Assembly (NCBI GenBank): GCA_002375765.1
Contig: DFMV01000080.1
Span: forward strand, 33,292-97,291
DNA: 64,000 bases
Origin: Rhizobiales bacterium UBA3584
GTDB lineage: Bacteria > Pseudomonadota > Alphaproteobacteria > Rhizobiales > Devosiaceae
Direction of reading: 5' to 3'
Part shown: piece after piece, positions 1-8,373 of the stretch
Numbering within the stretch: the stretch's first letter is position 1
How the letters are laid out: each line of letters opens with the position of its first letter
The notes under the pieces: model-generated
What the model was told of the DNA's origin: nothing
What the model saw: only the letters and a program-made list of their open reading frames with translations
Databases searched by the model: none
Made by a program: the position numbers and the translations under genes

Positions 1-100
1 GGGTTCATTTCGGCAATTTTTACGCGCGCCATCAGGTTGTTACAAATGAACTTTTGGAAAGGCCGGTAAGGGTTGGCGTACGCCCGCAAACGCGCCAATA

Positions 101-129
101 AAAAAGGCGGCCCCGAAAAGCCGCCTTTT
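101..129. terminator. Rho-independent terminator downstream of hslO
   Basis: A GGCGGC/GCCGCC stem with a short A-rich loop is flanked by an A-run on the left and a T-run on the right, so it can terminate in both directions. It lies 21 bp past the hslO stop codon on the minus strand and probably ends the argD-argF-hslO transcript. Bases 1-100 hold no gene that I can recognise. Confidence 0.8.
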
Positions 130-149
130 GACACATGATTTCAACCGGT

Positions 150-1136
150 TCAGAACTGGTTGGGATTGAAGTGGTAGTGGGTCGAGCAGAACTCGCACAC
201 GACCTCAATCTGTCCGTCCACGACCATCTCTTCCCGGTCTTCGGGCGTGAAGTCGTTGATCATCTGCTCCACGCGCTCTGCCGAGCACGTGCAGCGCTCG
301 ACCAGGGGCTGGGGCTCGAAGACCCGCACGCCGGTCTCATGGTAAAGCCGGAACAGCAGGCGTTCGGACGAAAGGCCGGGATCGGCCAGTTCGGCATCGC
401 TGAGCGTATCGAGCAATGCCTTGGCCTCGGTCCAGTGATCGTCCTCGATGAAGTCGGGATCGGCCATATCGTCATTGTCGAAATCCCCGTCGCCGGGAAG
501 ATCGGGCATCGTCGCCCCGCCATGCTCGGGCAGATGCTGGAGCAGAACGCCGCCGGCGCGCCATGACGGGCGCGACTGACCGCGCTCGGAATGTTCGGCA
601 ACGGCAAGCCGGACCCGGGTGGGGATCTGTTCGGACTGCATGAAGTAGGTGTGAGCAACCTCTTCAAGGCTTTCACCTTCAAGCGCGACAATGCCCTGAT
701 AGCGGTCCATATGGACGCCTTGGTCCACCGTAAGGGCCAGAACGCCCTTGCCGAGCAGGTCCTGGGGCTTGGCCGTTCCGGCTTCGACCAGCGCGGTCAA
801 TGCCTCTTGGTCATAGCGGGCGTAGGCGCGCAGACCATCGGGCGTATCGAAATCGACCACCAGAAGGCTCACGGGCCCGTCAGTGCGCGACTGCAGGATG
901 AACCGGCCCTCGAATTTGAGCGAGGTGCCGATCAGCGCCGCAAGCGTCACCGCTTCGCCCAGAAGGCGCGCCACGGGCTCGGGATAGCCGTGACGGGCAA
1001 TGATGGTGTCGAGCTGATCGCCCAGACGCACGACGCGCCCCCGGCTGTCGAGGTTTTCGAGCGTGAAGGGAACGGCAACGTCGTCCCCGCTCTCGGGCCG
1101 GTCGAGCCCGAATTGTTCGAGAGAGCTTTCGCTCAT
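150..1136 (-). CDS. hslO: Hsp33 redox-regulated molecular chaperone
   Basis: A 328-residue protein with the Hsp33 fold. Hsp33 is a cytoplasmic holdase activated by oxidation and heat through a C-terminal zinc site. The four zinc cysteines are present as CxC (C282, C284) and CxxC (C314, C317), so redox switching should be intact. I chose the ATG at 1136 because AAGGA lies just upstream of it and it starts after the argF stop codon; an upstream in-frame ATG would extend into argF. It is the third gene of argD-argF-hslO, 23 bp behind argF, an arrangement I recall as common in Hyphomicrobiales. Confidence 0.95.
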   Translation of the reverse strand: MSESSLEQFGLDRPESGDDVAVPFTLENLDSRGRVVRLGDQLDTIIARHGYPEPVARLLGEAVTLAALIGTSLKFEGRFILQSRTDGPVSLLVVDFDTPDGLRAYARYDQEALTALVEAGTAKPQDLLGKGVLALTVDQGVHMDRYQGIVALEGESLEEVAHTYFMQSEQIPTRVRLAVAEHSERGQSRPSWRAGGVLLQHLPEHGGATMPDLPGDGDFDNDDMADPDFIEDDHWTEAKALLDTLSDAELADPGLSSERLLFRLYHETGVRVFEPQPLVERCTCSAERVEQMINDFTPEDREEMVVDGQIEVVCEFCSTHYHFNPNQF

Positions 1137-1159
1137 TGCGTGTTCCTTAATCCGCCCTG

Positions 1160-2080
1160 TTACAGCGTTTCGATCCCAAAGGCCCAGCAAAGAATGGCCT
1201 TCTGGATGTGCAGGCGGTTTTCAGCTTCGTCGAATACGACCGATTGCGGCCCGTCGATCACCTCGTCGGTGACCTCGTCGCCCCGGTGGGCGGGCAGGCA
1301 GTGCATGAAGAGCGCGTCGGCCGCGGCTTGGGAAAACAATCTGGGGTTGACCTGATAGGGTTTCAAGATGCGCCGGCGCTCGCCCTCGTCGGTGTCGCCC
1401 ATCGACACCCAGGTGTCGGTGATAACCAGATCGGCATCGGCGATCGCGGCGTGCGGATCGGTACCGAGGCTGACTGCCTCGCCCACTTCGGCGATGTCGG
1501 ACAGCAAGCCCTGATCGGGCCAATATTCTTTCGGGCAGGCAATGGCCATCGTGTTGCCGAACAGCGCCGTAGCGTGAACCCAGGATGCGAGCACGTTGTT
1601 GGAATCCCCGATCCAGGCAACTTTCTTGCCTTCGAGCGGCCCGCGATGCTCCTCGAAGGTCTGGATATCGGCCATGACCTGGCAGGGATGGCTGCGCCGG
1701 GTCAGACCATTGATGACGGGAATTGACGAGGCGCCGGCCAGATCGAGCAGATCGTCATGGCTTAGAATGCGGATCATGATCGCATCGACGTAGCGGCTCA
1801 TCACGCGCGCCGTGTCCTCGATGGTTTCTTCGCGGGCTAACTGCATTTCCTGGCCGGTCAGCATGAGGGTCTGCCCGCCAAGCTGGCGCATGCCGACGTC
1901 GAAGGAAACCCGCGTCCGGGTGGACTGGCGCTCAAAGATCATGGCCAGCACCTTGTCCTCGAGCAGGCGGGGACGTTCGCCGGCCTTGAGGCGCTTTTTC
2001 AGCTCATGGGCGAAATCGAGAATGGAACGCAGTTGCTCAAAGGAAAAATCCTTGAGATCGAGAAAATGTCTCGCGGTCAT
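1160..2080 (-). CDS. argF: Ornithine carbamoyltransferase
   Basis: A 306-residue anabolic ornithine transcarbamylase that makes citrulline from ornithine and carbamoyl phosphate in arginine biosynthesis. The carbamoyl-phosphate loop STRTR is at residues 53-57, HPCQ is near residue 130, and the ornithine-site HCLP motif is at 260-263, all intact and at the expected spacing. Its length matches the family. It lies 40 bp downstream of argD on the same strand, so the two consecutive-pathway enzymes are probably co-transcribed. Confidence 0.97.
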   Translation of the reverse strand: MTARHFLDLKDFSFEQLRSILDFAHELKKRLKAGERPRLLEDKVLAMIFERQSTRTRVSFDVGMRQLGGQTLMLTGQEMQLAREETIEDTARVMSRYVDAIMIRILSHDDLLDLAGASSIPVINGLTRRSHPCQVMADIQTFEEHRGPLEGKKVAWIGDSNNVLASWVHATALFGNTMAIACPKEYWPDQGLLSDIAEVGEAVSLGTDPHAAIADADLVITDTWVSMGDTDEGERRRILKPYQVNPRLFSQAAADALFMHCLPAHRGDEVTDEVIDGPQSVVFDEAENRLHIQKAILCWAFGIETL

Positions 2081-2120
2081 AATCAGCTATCCTGAAAAAT
2101 CGAAAGGGGTGGCCGCCCTG

Positions 2121-3308
2121 TTATTGGGCGGCGCTGGCCTGTTCGGCGTCGAGTTCGGCGAAGACCCCGGCAATGATGCCGATGGCTTCCTTGATCTCGT
2201 CCTCATTGACGATAAGCGGCGGCAAAAGCCGCAACACGTTGTCGCTGGCGGCCACCGTGAGCAGCTTGTGATCGCGCAGGCGGGCCACGAAATCGCGCAC
2301 GGGCGGGGTGATCCTGATGCCGGCGATCAGCCCCTTGCCGCGCACTTCGGTGATGAAATTGGGGAATTTCTGCATGAGCTGATGGAGCTCATGGGCCAGT
2401 ATCTTGCCCATTGCATCGACATGATCGATGAAACCGGGAGCGAGAATCCTGTCGAGCACGGCGTTCCCCACGGCGCAGGCCAGCGGGTTGCCGCCATAGG
2501 TCGAACCGTGGGTGCCCGGCACCATGCTTTCGGCGACTTCTCCCTTTGCGAGACACGCTCCGAGCGGAAAGCCGGCGCCGATGGCCTTGGCGACGGTCAT
2601 GATGTCGGGGATGACCCCGGACCATTCATGGGCGAAGAACTTGCCGGTCCGGCCATAGCCGCACTGGACTTCATCGAAGATCAGCAGCAGACCGTTCTTG
2701 TCGCACAGGGCGCGGAGGCCCTTGAGATAGGCATCGGAAAACGCGGTCACGCCGCCCTCGCCCTGGACTGGCTCGATAAGGATTGCAGCGGTTTTATCGT
2801 CGATCAGCGCTTCGACGGCAGCCAGATCGCCGGGCTTTGTGTGCTTGTAGCCCGGCATGGGGCCAAAGCCCTCGGTATAGGCTGGATTGCCCGCCGCGGC
2901 GATGGTCGCGATGGTCCGGCCATGGAAGGAACCGGAAAAGCCGATAATGTCGACCCTCTCCTTTTCGCCCTTGGCCCAGAAATAGTGCCGCGCTGTCTTT
3001 ATCGCGCATTCGAGCGCCTCGGCGCCCGAATTGGTGAAGAACACCTTGTCGGCGAAGGTCGCATCCACCAGCCGCTGGCCGAGCTTTTCCTGCTCGGGGA
3101 TGGTGAAGATGTTGGACGTGTGCCAGACCTTGTCGGCCTGCGCCTTGAGCGCATCAACGACGTGCTTGTCGCCATAGCCGAGCGCGTTGACCGCGATGCC
3201 GGCAGCGAAATCGAGATAGGCCGTGCCGTCGTCCGTGAACAATCGCATGCCCTCGCCCCGCACAAAGGCGAGTTCGGACCGGGCATACGTGCCATAGAGC
3301 GCAGACAT
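2121..3308 (-). CDS. argD: Acetylornithine aminotransferase (class III)
   Basis: A 395-residue PLP-dependent class III aminotransferase that converts N-acetylglutamate semialdehyde to N-acetylornithine. Such enzymes often also accept succinyl-diaminopimelate precursors in lysine synthesis. The Schiff-base lysine is K241 in TVAKAIGAGFPLGA, after the IFDEVQ motif. I start it at 3308, where AGAAGG precedes ATG and the length fits ArgD; the open frame runs 41 codons further upstream without a plausible ribosome site. It is the first gene of the argD-argF-hslO cluster. Confidence 0.96.
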   Translation of the reverse strand: MSALYGTYARSELAFVRGEGMRLFTDDGTAYLDFAAGIAVNALGYGDKHVVDALKAQADKVWHTSNIFTIPEQEKLGQRLVDATFADKVFFTNSGAEALECAIKTARHYFWAKGEKERVDIIGFSGSFHGRTIATIAAAGNPAYTEGFGPMPGYKHTKPGDLAAVEALIDDKTAAILIEPVQGEGGVTAFSDAYLKGLRALCDKNGLLLIFDEVQCGYGRTGKFFAHEWSGVIPDIMTVAKAIGAGFPLGACLAKGEVAESMVPGTHGSTYGGNPLACAVGNAVLDRILAPGFIDHVDAMGKILAHELHQLMQKFPNFITEVRGKGLIAGIRITPPVRDFVARLRDHKLLTVAASDNVLRLLPPLIVNEDEIKEAIGIIAGVFAELDAEQASAAQ

Positions 3309-3761
3309 TGTTCTAAGCCTTCTCGTTAAAGTTTGAGGTCGGGACGAGGTCCCGGAAAATGAAAAGCGCGCCCGGTGTCCCAAGCACGCATTACCACTGC
3401 CGCTTATGCTGGGCGGACGCCCAAAAGTCAATCGAGCGCCCGGTTTTCCGGGCGTTGGGGCCTTGACTCATCCCTGCCACAATGGTGGTGCATGTCTCCG
3501 CGCGAAAACGGGCTGTGCGATCGATGCAACAGCCATGGCCAATTGCTGCCGGGATATGAAAATCAGGTGGGATAAACCGGGGAAAGTCGGTTGCGGCCCT
3601 TGCCACCGATTTTCCCGCCCGTGTAGTATCAGGCTATTGGGAACACGACATCTCGTGTGGCGGACCCCATCACCATACGACAGTTAGTATGCCGGCGGTC
3701 AAACCTATTTTGTCCGCGTGAGAACGGACTCTATTTAAGAATACGGCCTGGAGCACAATCG
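3309..3761. other. Divergent argD/gcrA intergenic region
   Basis: About 450 bp between the divergently read argD and gcrA. I see no convincing gene: the short frames here overlap one another and lack ribosome sites. The right end carries the likely gcrA promoter, listed separately. A second GANTC site is at 3465-3469. Confidence 0.5.
3710..3737 (+). promoter_or_regulatory. Candidate gcrA promoter with a GANTC methylation site
   Basis: TTGTCC (3710-3715) and TATTTA (3732-3737) are separated by 16 bp and lie 25 bp before the gcrA start. GACTC (3727-3731), a CcrM-type GANTC site, directly abuts the -10 hexamer. In Caulobacter, GcrA acts on sigma70 promoters carrying methylated GANTC in or between -35 and -10. 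Autoregulation here is inference. Confidence 0.4.
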
Positions 3762-4316
3762 ATGAGCTGGACGGACGAGCGCGTAGCACTCCTGAAAAAA
3801 CTTTGGATGGAAGGCCTCAGCGCAAGCCAGATCGCCGCAGAACTGAGCGGCGGGGTCACCCGCAACGCCGTTATCGGCAAGGTCCACAGACTGAAGCTGT
3901 CGGCACGCGCCAAACCGGCAAGCGTTGCACCACGCACCAAGGCGCCGCGCCCCACTGCACCGCGGCGGCCATCATCGAGTTCGGGGGCCTCGCGCGGCAC
4001 TGCTTCTGCAGCGGCCAGCGCGGTGAGCCAGCGGCGCAGCACAATGGCCCCGACAATGGGCGCGACCGCACTCAAGATGGAGACCGATCTCGAAGCCGAG
4101 ATGGTTGTCGAAACCAACACCAAGGCCGAACTTTTCATTCCGGTCGAGGAGCGCATCTCGCTGCTCGAATTGACTGAAAAGACCTGCAAATGGCCGATCG
4201 GCGACCCGGTGAGCAGCGAGTTCCATTTCTGCGGCCGGGAGTCCGACGAGGGCAAACCCTATTGCGAGTTTCATTCGCGGCGCGCCTACCATCAGATCGA
4301 CCGCAAGAAACGCTAG
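3762..4316 (+). CDS. gcrA: GcrA cell-cycle regulator
   Basis: A 184-residue GcrA family protein, a transcriptional co-regulator that binds sigma70-RNA polymerase and methylated GANTC DNA to control alphaproteobacterial cell-cycle genes. The N-terminal helix-turn-helix (MSWTDERVALLKKLW...) covers about residues 1-45, including the conserved RNAVIGKVHRL segment. A low-complexity Ala/Pro/Ser/Arg linker follows (about 50-100). The conserved C-terminal part has a CKWPIGDP motif and CEFHSRRAY at the end. Start chosen at the ATG preceded by GGAG. It stands alone and is followed by a strong terminator. Confidence 0.95.
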   Translation: MSWTDERVALLKKLWMEGLSASQIAAELSGGVTRNAVIGKVHRLKLSARAKPASVAPRTKAPRPTAPRRPSSSSGASRGTASAAASAVSQRRSTMAPTMGATALKMETDLEAEMVVETNTKAELFIPVEERISLLELTEKTCKWPIGDPVSSEFHFCGRESDEGKPYCEFHSRRAYHQIDRKKR

Positions 4317-4338
4317 GATTAGCGTTTCAGGCACCAAG

Positions 4339-4366
4339 AGCCCCGGCCCGGTCCGGGGCTTTTTTG
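4339..4366 (+). terminator. Rho-independent terminator of gcrA
   Basis: AGCCCCGG and CCGGGGCT form an 8-bp perfect stem around a 6-nt loop, followed by TTTTTT. It begins 23 bp after the gcrA stop codon. Confidence 0.9.
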
Positions 4367-4507
4367 TATCCGGGCTATGGCCGGGACAGTTGCGGAGCCA
4401 ATGATAATGCCCGCTTGTGTCGCGAGAACAAGTGGCCCGACATGCTGTCTTCTTGACTGCCGCAATCGAGGGGCGTTTAATCCGGGCTTTCGGGGGCAAA
4501 GACCAGT

Positions 4508-4613
4508 CTAGAGCTTGAACCCGGCCCGATTGGATCGAGCCGGAGTTATTGCTTCTTATCTTGTCGTGCGGATCGAACCGGAAAAGCCTATAACTTTTTC
4601 TGACCGCACTCTT
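4508..4613. repeat. Family A palindromic repeat, composite copy 1
   Basis: The left module begins CTAGAGCTTGA (4508) and is followed by a weak inverted repeat around GATTGGATC. The right module (about 4565-4613) is the GATCGAACCGGAAAAG...CTTTTTCTGACCGC hairpin. The same two modules occur in the same order at 42494-42600. The right end here (CACTCTTGA) is degenerate relative to the GCTCTAG end of that copy. Confidence 0.7.
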
Positions 4614-4634
4614 GAGGCGCAGGGAGACGGCGGA

Positions 4635-4832
4635 ATGAAACTTTTGCTCGCCATGGACATTGCCGATCGCCTGCGCGATATCCTCGCCAGCCACAAACCC
4701 TTCGACATCGAAAGCGAAGCCCGAACTCTTGTGGTGCGCCACCCGGAAGCCCATGTGGAGATCGACGATGTCGTGGCGACCATGTTGCATGAGATGAACC
4801 GCGAGTCCCATCGACGCCCCCCGGCTCCATGA
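4635..4832 (+). CDS. Small hypothetical protein (65 aa)
   Basis: A 65-residue acidic, largely helical protein that I do not recognise. I start it at the ATG at 4635, which has AGGGAG nearby; the open frame upstream runs back through a family A repeat and is not likely to be translated. It sits 89 bp upstream of the DUF4342 gene, and the two could share a transcript. Composition and codon use resemble neighbouring genes, which supports a real but unassigned gene. Confidence 0.5.
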   Translation: MKLLLAMDIADRLRDILASHKPFDIESEARTLVVRHPEAHVEIDDVVATMLHEMNRESHRRPPAP

Positions 4833-4921
4833 TGGTGCCAGCTTGTTCGACATGATCGGGATCAATGCCCGCTAGTATGTTCGGGGCCAATATCGCGACA
4901 TCGGAAACGAGGAGACCTCCA

Positions 4922-5224
4922 ATGGACGATGGCGACGACAAGCGCGAACGCAGCTTTACCGAAGAGATCGAAATTGCCGGGCACCAGTTGATGGCGCGGA
5001 TCAAGGAACTGGTGGCCGAAGGCAATGTGCGCACGCTGCGCATCAAGACCGAAAGCGGGGACGTGTTTCTTGAAATCCCGCTGACCGCCGGCGCCATCGC
5101 GGGCGGGGTTGTGACCCTTGCCGCGCCGTGGTTGGCCGCAATCGGCGCCATTGCGGCGCTTGCGACCCGGGTGAAAGTCGAAATCGTTCGCAATGACGAT
5201 GAGGAGTCTGGTGGCGAGGACTAA
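4922..5224 (+). CDS. DUF4342 domain protein
   Basis: A 100-residue protein resembling the DUF4342 family: an acidic N-terminus, a helical segment, a strand-rich stretch (TLRIKTESGDVFLEIPL, about residues 40-56), then an Ala/Gly-rich hydrophobic segment (about 57-85) that could insert into a membrane, and an acidic tail. Function is unknown. The start at 4922 has GGAG upstream. Its last 4 bp overlap the convergent PACE transporter gene. Confidence 0.65.
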   Translation: MDDGDDKRERSFTEEIEIAGHQLMARIKELVAEGNVRTLRIKTESGDVFLEIPLTAGAIAGGVVTLAAPWLAAIGAIAALATRVKVEIVRNDDEESGGED

Positions 5225-5649
5225 GCCGTCTGCCGCCATTCGGGCAGCGGAAACACCCGGTCATAGGCCAGATTGAAGACGAACGCGTAGCCCATGTAGA
5301 ACAGGGCGAACGATATATCCATGACCAGTGCGTGGATCAGGCTGATGCCCAGATACCAAGCGATGAACGGCACCAGGACAACCAGCAGGCCCAGTTCGAA
5401 CAGCACGGCGTGGGCGATGCGCAGGCGCACCGATTTCAGCGTTGTTCCGATCGTGCGCAGCATGATGGCGTCAAAGCCGAAATTGAAGAGATAATTCCAG
5501 GCCATCGCAATGGTGGCCGAGACGAGGCCGACAACGCCGATGTCGTGCATGGGCATTGCAAAGACCAATGCGCCAAGCGGTATGACGAGGATGAGGCCAA
5601 TAATTTCGAAGCAGAGAGCGTGGCGGACGCGATCCCAGGCGGTGCGCAT
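5221..5649 (-). CDS. PACE-family multidrug efflux transporter
   Basis: A 142-residue inner-membrane protein with four predicted membrane helices arranged as two tandem bacterial transmembrane pair domains. This is the layout of the PACE family (prototype AceI, chlorhexidine efflux driven by the proton gradient). Family landmarks are visible: RxxHALCFE near the start, AWNYLFNFGFD in the first pair, RIAHAVLFELG opening the second pair, and a YDxVFP ending. It overlaps the DUF4342 gene tail to tail by 4 bp. The substrate cannot be told from sequence. Confidence 0.85.
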   Translation of the reverse strand: MRTAWDRVRHALCFEIIGLILVIPLGALVFAMPMHDIGVVGLVSATIAMAWNYLFNFGFDAIMLRTIGTTLKSVRLRIAHAVLFELGLLVVLVPFIAWYLGISLIHALVMDISFALFYMGYAFVFNLAYDRVFPLPEWRQTA

Positions 5650-6250
5650 GATCGGGGAACTCCATGGCTAAAAAGCTCGGGTCGTCCCGAAAACAATGCC
5701 CTTTATGGGGGAGGTCGTCCTCACGGGAGGCTATTTAGGAGATAGGGCGGAGAAGTCAAGTTTTGACTTGCGGGAGACTCTTTTTGAGTGTGCCGGAACC
5801 GCCGACGGCAAAATTGCCTCGGGAGTGATCGTCGTCCGACTCTCTGCCCTCTCAGCCGTCATCCTCGGGCTTGACCCGGGGATCCGCTGCATTGGGCCAG
5901 CCGGTGAAGAGGTTGGGGTGCGATGAGGGGCCACACGCACCACTTCTGCTGCGCTTGCTGACGCACTGCGGATCCCCGGGTCGAGCCCGAGGATGACGCG
6001 CTGGGGGTTAGTGAGTGTTCGGTGATCGAGCCGAGAGCGTGACCCGACGCCGATCGCTGTCCCGGATTTGATCCGGGTCCCGCCAGCATTGCCGAGCGAC
6101 AGGGGGCGGACGGCAACGCCCATCGGCACCGGCGTTTGCCGAGGCAGCAAAGGGGTCGATCAGCGGCTTGAGGGGTAAAAAGACGCGGGGCGAGGCGATC
6201 CTGCAATGCCGATCTCGACAAAGGCGCGGAATCGGGAGCACTGTCGGGGG
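5650..6250. other. 600-bp gap containing family B palindromes
   Basis: No gene is supported here. The left part has a low-complexity stretch. The middle holds family B repeats, listed separately. The right end is the crcB leader, where I looked for a fluoride riboswitch and did not find its conserved elements. Confidence 0.6.
5857..6084. repeat. Family B palindromes, inverted pair plus a third copy
   Basis: Bases 5857-5887 read CGTCATCCTCGGGCTTGACC and onwards to GGATCCGC. Bases 5968-5998 are the nearly exact reverse complement, so the pair could form a long cruciform around an 80-bp loop. A related palindrome (TCCCGGATTTGATCCGGG) is at about 6059-6079. Similar units recur near 38.6, 47.6, 48.6, 51.5, 55.1, 56.9 and 59.2 kb. 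Confidence 0.75.
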
Positions 6251-6655
6251 ATGAACACGTCCCTGTTTGCTCTTTTTTTCGTTGGCCTTGGCGGCGGTGT
6301 TGGAGCGGTTATTCGACATATTGTTTCGACGTTTGTCGCGCGAAAACTGGGTCACGGAACATTTGGCATCCTTGCCGTCAACGTGACCGGCTGCCTGCTC
6401 ATTGGACTTGTCGCCGGGTTCTTTATGGAGCCGGGCGTGACCGGGTCGCCAACAGAGCCAATGTGGCTGCTGCTGGTTGTCGGGCTGTGCGGTGGTTACA
6501 CGACGGTTTCGAGCTTTTCGCTCCAGACGCTGACATTGCTGCGTGAAGGGCATGGCGGCCCGGCACTTCTCAATATCGGCGCTTCGCTTGCCTTGTGTTT
6601 TTCGGCCGCTGTCATTGGATTTTCCCTGATCTATTCGGTGGGGGCCATGCCATGA
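6251..6655 (+). CDS. crcB: Fluoride channel CrcB/Fluc, first subunit
   Basis: A 134-residue, four-helix membrane protein of the CrcB/Fluc fluoride channel family, which exports toxic fluoride as a dual-topology dimer. Family motifs are present: GGxxGAVIRH near the N-terminus, the conserved NVTG in helix 2, and GLCGGYTTVSSFS in helix 3. The usual TTFSTF phenylalanine box reads TTVSSF here, so the first box phenylalanine is Val. The start at 6251 follows a G-rich stretch. Its stop overlaps the next crcB start (ATGA), so the two are translationally coupled. Confidence 0.92.
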   Translation: MNTSLFALFFVGLGGGVGAVIRHIVSTFVARKLGHGTFGILAVNVTGCLLIGLVAGFFMEPGVTGSPTEPMWLLLVVGLCGGYTTVSSFSLQTLTLLREGHGGPALLNIGASLALCFSAAVIGFSLIYSVGAMP

Positions 6656-7068
6656 GCGAAAAGCGGCTGATTGTTGCCATCGCTTGCGGCGGGGCGGTGG
6701 GCAGCATGGCCCGTTACGGGCTGTCGCTGCTATCATTGTCGGCTGTCCCCGGCTGGTTTTTTGCCGGTACGCTGGCCGCCAATATCGCAGGGTCGGCCTT
6801 GATCGGGCTGATTGCAGCCTGGTCGGTGCGGCGCATGCCCTCTCCCATTCTCAACGGGTTTCTGGTTACCGGGTTCTGCGGCGGGTTCACGACGTTTTCG
6901 GCATTTTCGCTGGAGGCTTTGCTTCTGGTCATGTCTGGGGCATGGGCCGTGGCGCTGGGATATGTCGTAGCTTCGATCTTGAGCTGGATGGCCGCCGTGT
7001 GGCTGGGTTGGAGCGCGGGCATGGCGCTGTTTGGGGCAAAAGGGAGTGTGGCCCACACCAAATCTTAA
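6652..7068 (+). CDS. crcB: Fluoride channel CrcB/Fluc, second subunit
   Basis: A 138-residue, four-helix CrcB/Fluc protein. It retains the canonical GFCGGFTTFSAFS motif with both box phenylalanines, GGAVGSMARY at the N-terminus and NIAG in helix 2. It overlaps the first crcB by 4 bp. In organisms with paired crcB genes the products form obligate antiparallel heterodimers; the divergence between these two copies fits that model, which I infer rather than see. Confidence 0.92.
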   Translation: MSEKRLIVAIACGGAVGSMARYGLSLLSLSAVPGWFFAGTLAANIAGSALIGLIAAWSVRRMPSPILNGFLVTGFCGGFTTFSAFSLEALLLVMSGAWAVALGYVVASILSWMAAVWLGWSAGMALFGAKGSVAHTKS

Positions 7069-7119
7069 ACGGCCCCCTGTCATAAACCTCAAGACAGGGA
7101 CGTCTTGGGGATCACGATC

Positions 7120-8349
7120 ATGCTCAGCCGCATAAACGCCATGGGCGTTCTGTTTGCCGTTGCCGCGCTGATGGCGCTGGCGCTGGCGGGGGGACTGGCG
7201 CTTTACGCCATTGTCGAGGATCCCGGCTCAAACAGCTATGCGCTGCTGGCCGAAGCGTTTCTGAACGGACGGCTGGACACAACGACCTGTTTCGACGGCG
7301 ATTGCGCGCGGTTCGAGGACAAGATCTTCGTGATGTTTCCGCCCGTCCCGGCGATCATTGCCCTGCCCTTCGTGGCGCTGTTCGGGGTCAATTTTTCCGG
7401 CTTCGTGTTCCTCTCGGCCATCGCCTTTGCGCTATCGGTATGGCTGTGGTGGCAGATCTTCGAGGGGCTGAAGGTGGATCGCGACGTGGCGATCTGGCTG
7501 CTGCTGGGGCTGGCCTTTGCCACCCCGCTCTATTTTGTGACCATTCGCGGCGACGGCATCTGGTTTTTTGCCCAGGCGATCGGGTTCGCCTTCACCTCGC
7601 TGGCCATCCACCAGATGGTGCGTGGCGGGAGCTTGATCCTGGCCGGGGCGTGCATCGGGGCGGCGTTTTTGTGCCGGCAGATGGCGGTGTTCTACCTGCC
7701 GTTCCTGTTTGCCCTGTCGCTGGACCGGTTCGAGCCGCTGATCAGCTTTTCGCGCGGCCATATCGTGCGGGTGCTCAAGCTGGGCCTTCCGGCAGGCGTC
7801 GCGGTTCTGATCTATCTTGCTTACAATTACCTGCGGTTCGGCGATCCGATGCAGACCGGATACCCTTACATGATTGGCGCCGATATTGCCGAAGGCGGGT
7901 CGATGATCAACTACCGGCTGGCCGAGCATGGGCTGTGGTCTTCGGCCTATGTGCTGTTCAACACGCTCTATCTGTTCGTGCAGGGCTTCCACATGGATTT
8001 CGGCGGCAATGCGATGGTCGAACCCATCGGGCTAGACCCTTCGGGCACTGCATTGCTGGCCGCCAGCCCGTTCGTGCTGTTTGCGTTTTTCGCCCCGATG
8101 CGCCGGCCGGTGCTGATCGGGATCGCGACGATCCTCGTCATTGCGGTGCCCATCCTGTTCTATCACTCGAACGGGTACTCCCAGTACAACGTGCAACGCT
8201 ACGCGCTCGACTGGCTGCCCATCGTTTTTTACATGCTGGCGCTTGCCGTCAGTGATCGCGACATGCGCGGGCTGGCGCTGCTTGTGACCTTCGGGATCGG
8301 GCTCAACCTCATCACCATGGCGTTTCTGGCGTTGGGGCTGACGGCCTAG
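7120..8349 (+). CDS. Multi-pass membrane protein, GT-C glycosyltransferase-like
   Basis: A 409-residue integral membrane protein with about ten hydrophobic helices. After helix 1 there is an acidic loop (VEDPGSNSYALLAEAF), followed by a Cys-containing loop (TTCFDGDCARFED). This layout, with an acidic first external loop, is typical of GT-C enzymes that use polyprenyl-phosphate sugars, but I see no family-defining signature. I start it at ATG 7120 with GGGG upstream rather than the TTG at 7105. It is convergent with the ABC exporter gene, 24 bp away. Assignment is tentative. Confidence 0.6.
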   Translation: MLSRINAMGVLFAVAALMALALAGGLALYAIVEDPGSNSYALLAEAFLNGRLDTTTCFDGDCARFEDKIFVMFPPVPAIIALPFVALFGVNFSGFVFLSAIAFALSVWLWWQIFEGLKVDRDVAIWLLLGLAFATPLYFVTIRGDGIWFFAQAIGFAFTSLAIHQMVRGGSLILAGACIGAAFLCRQMAVFYLPFLFALSLDRFEPLISFSRGHIVRVLKLGLPAGVAVLIYLAYNYLRFGDPMQTGYPYMIGADIAEGGSMINYRLAEHGLWSSAYVLFNTLYLFVQGFHMDFGGNAMVEPIGLDPSGTALLAASPFVLFAFFAPMRRPVLIGIATILVIAVPILFYHSNGYSQYNVQRYALDWLPIVFYMLALAVSDRDMRGLALLVTFGIGLNLITMAFLALGLTA

Positions 8350-8373
8350 GCTACCGAGCAGAAAGAGCGTCGG

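Noticed and set aside
1812..3329. 505-codon open frame on the plus strand
   Set aside because: Antisense to argF and argD, both unmistakable; composition is that of a shadow frame.
6170..6250. Fluoride (crcB) riboswitch before the paired crcB genes
   Set aside because: I looked for the conserved GGNGAUGG and CUGAUG elements and pseudoknot and could not place them; only a chance GGCGAT is present.
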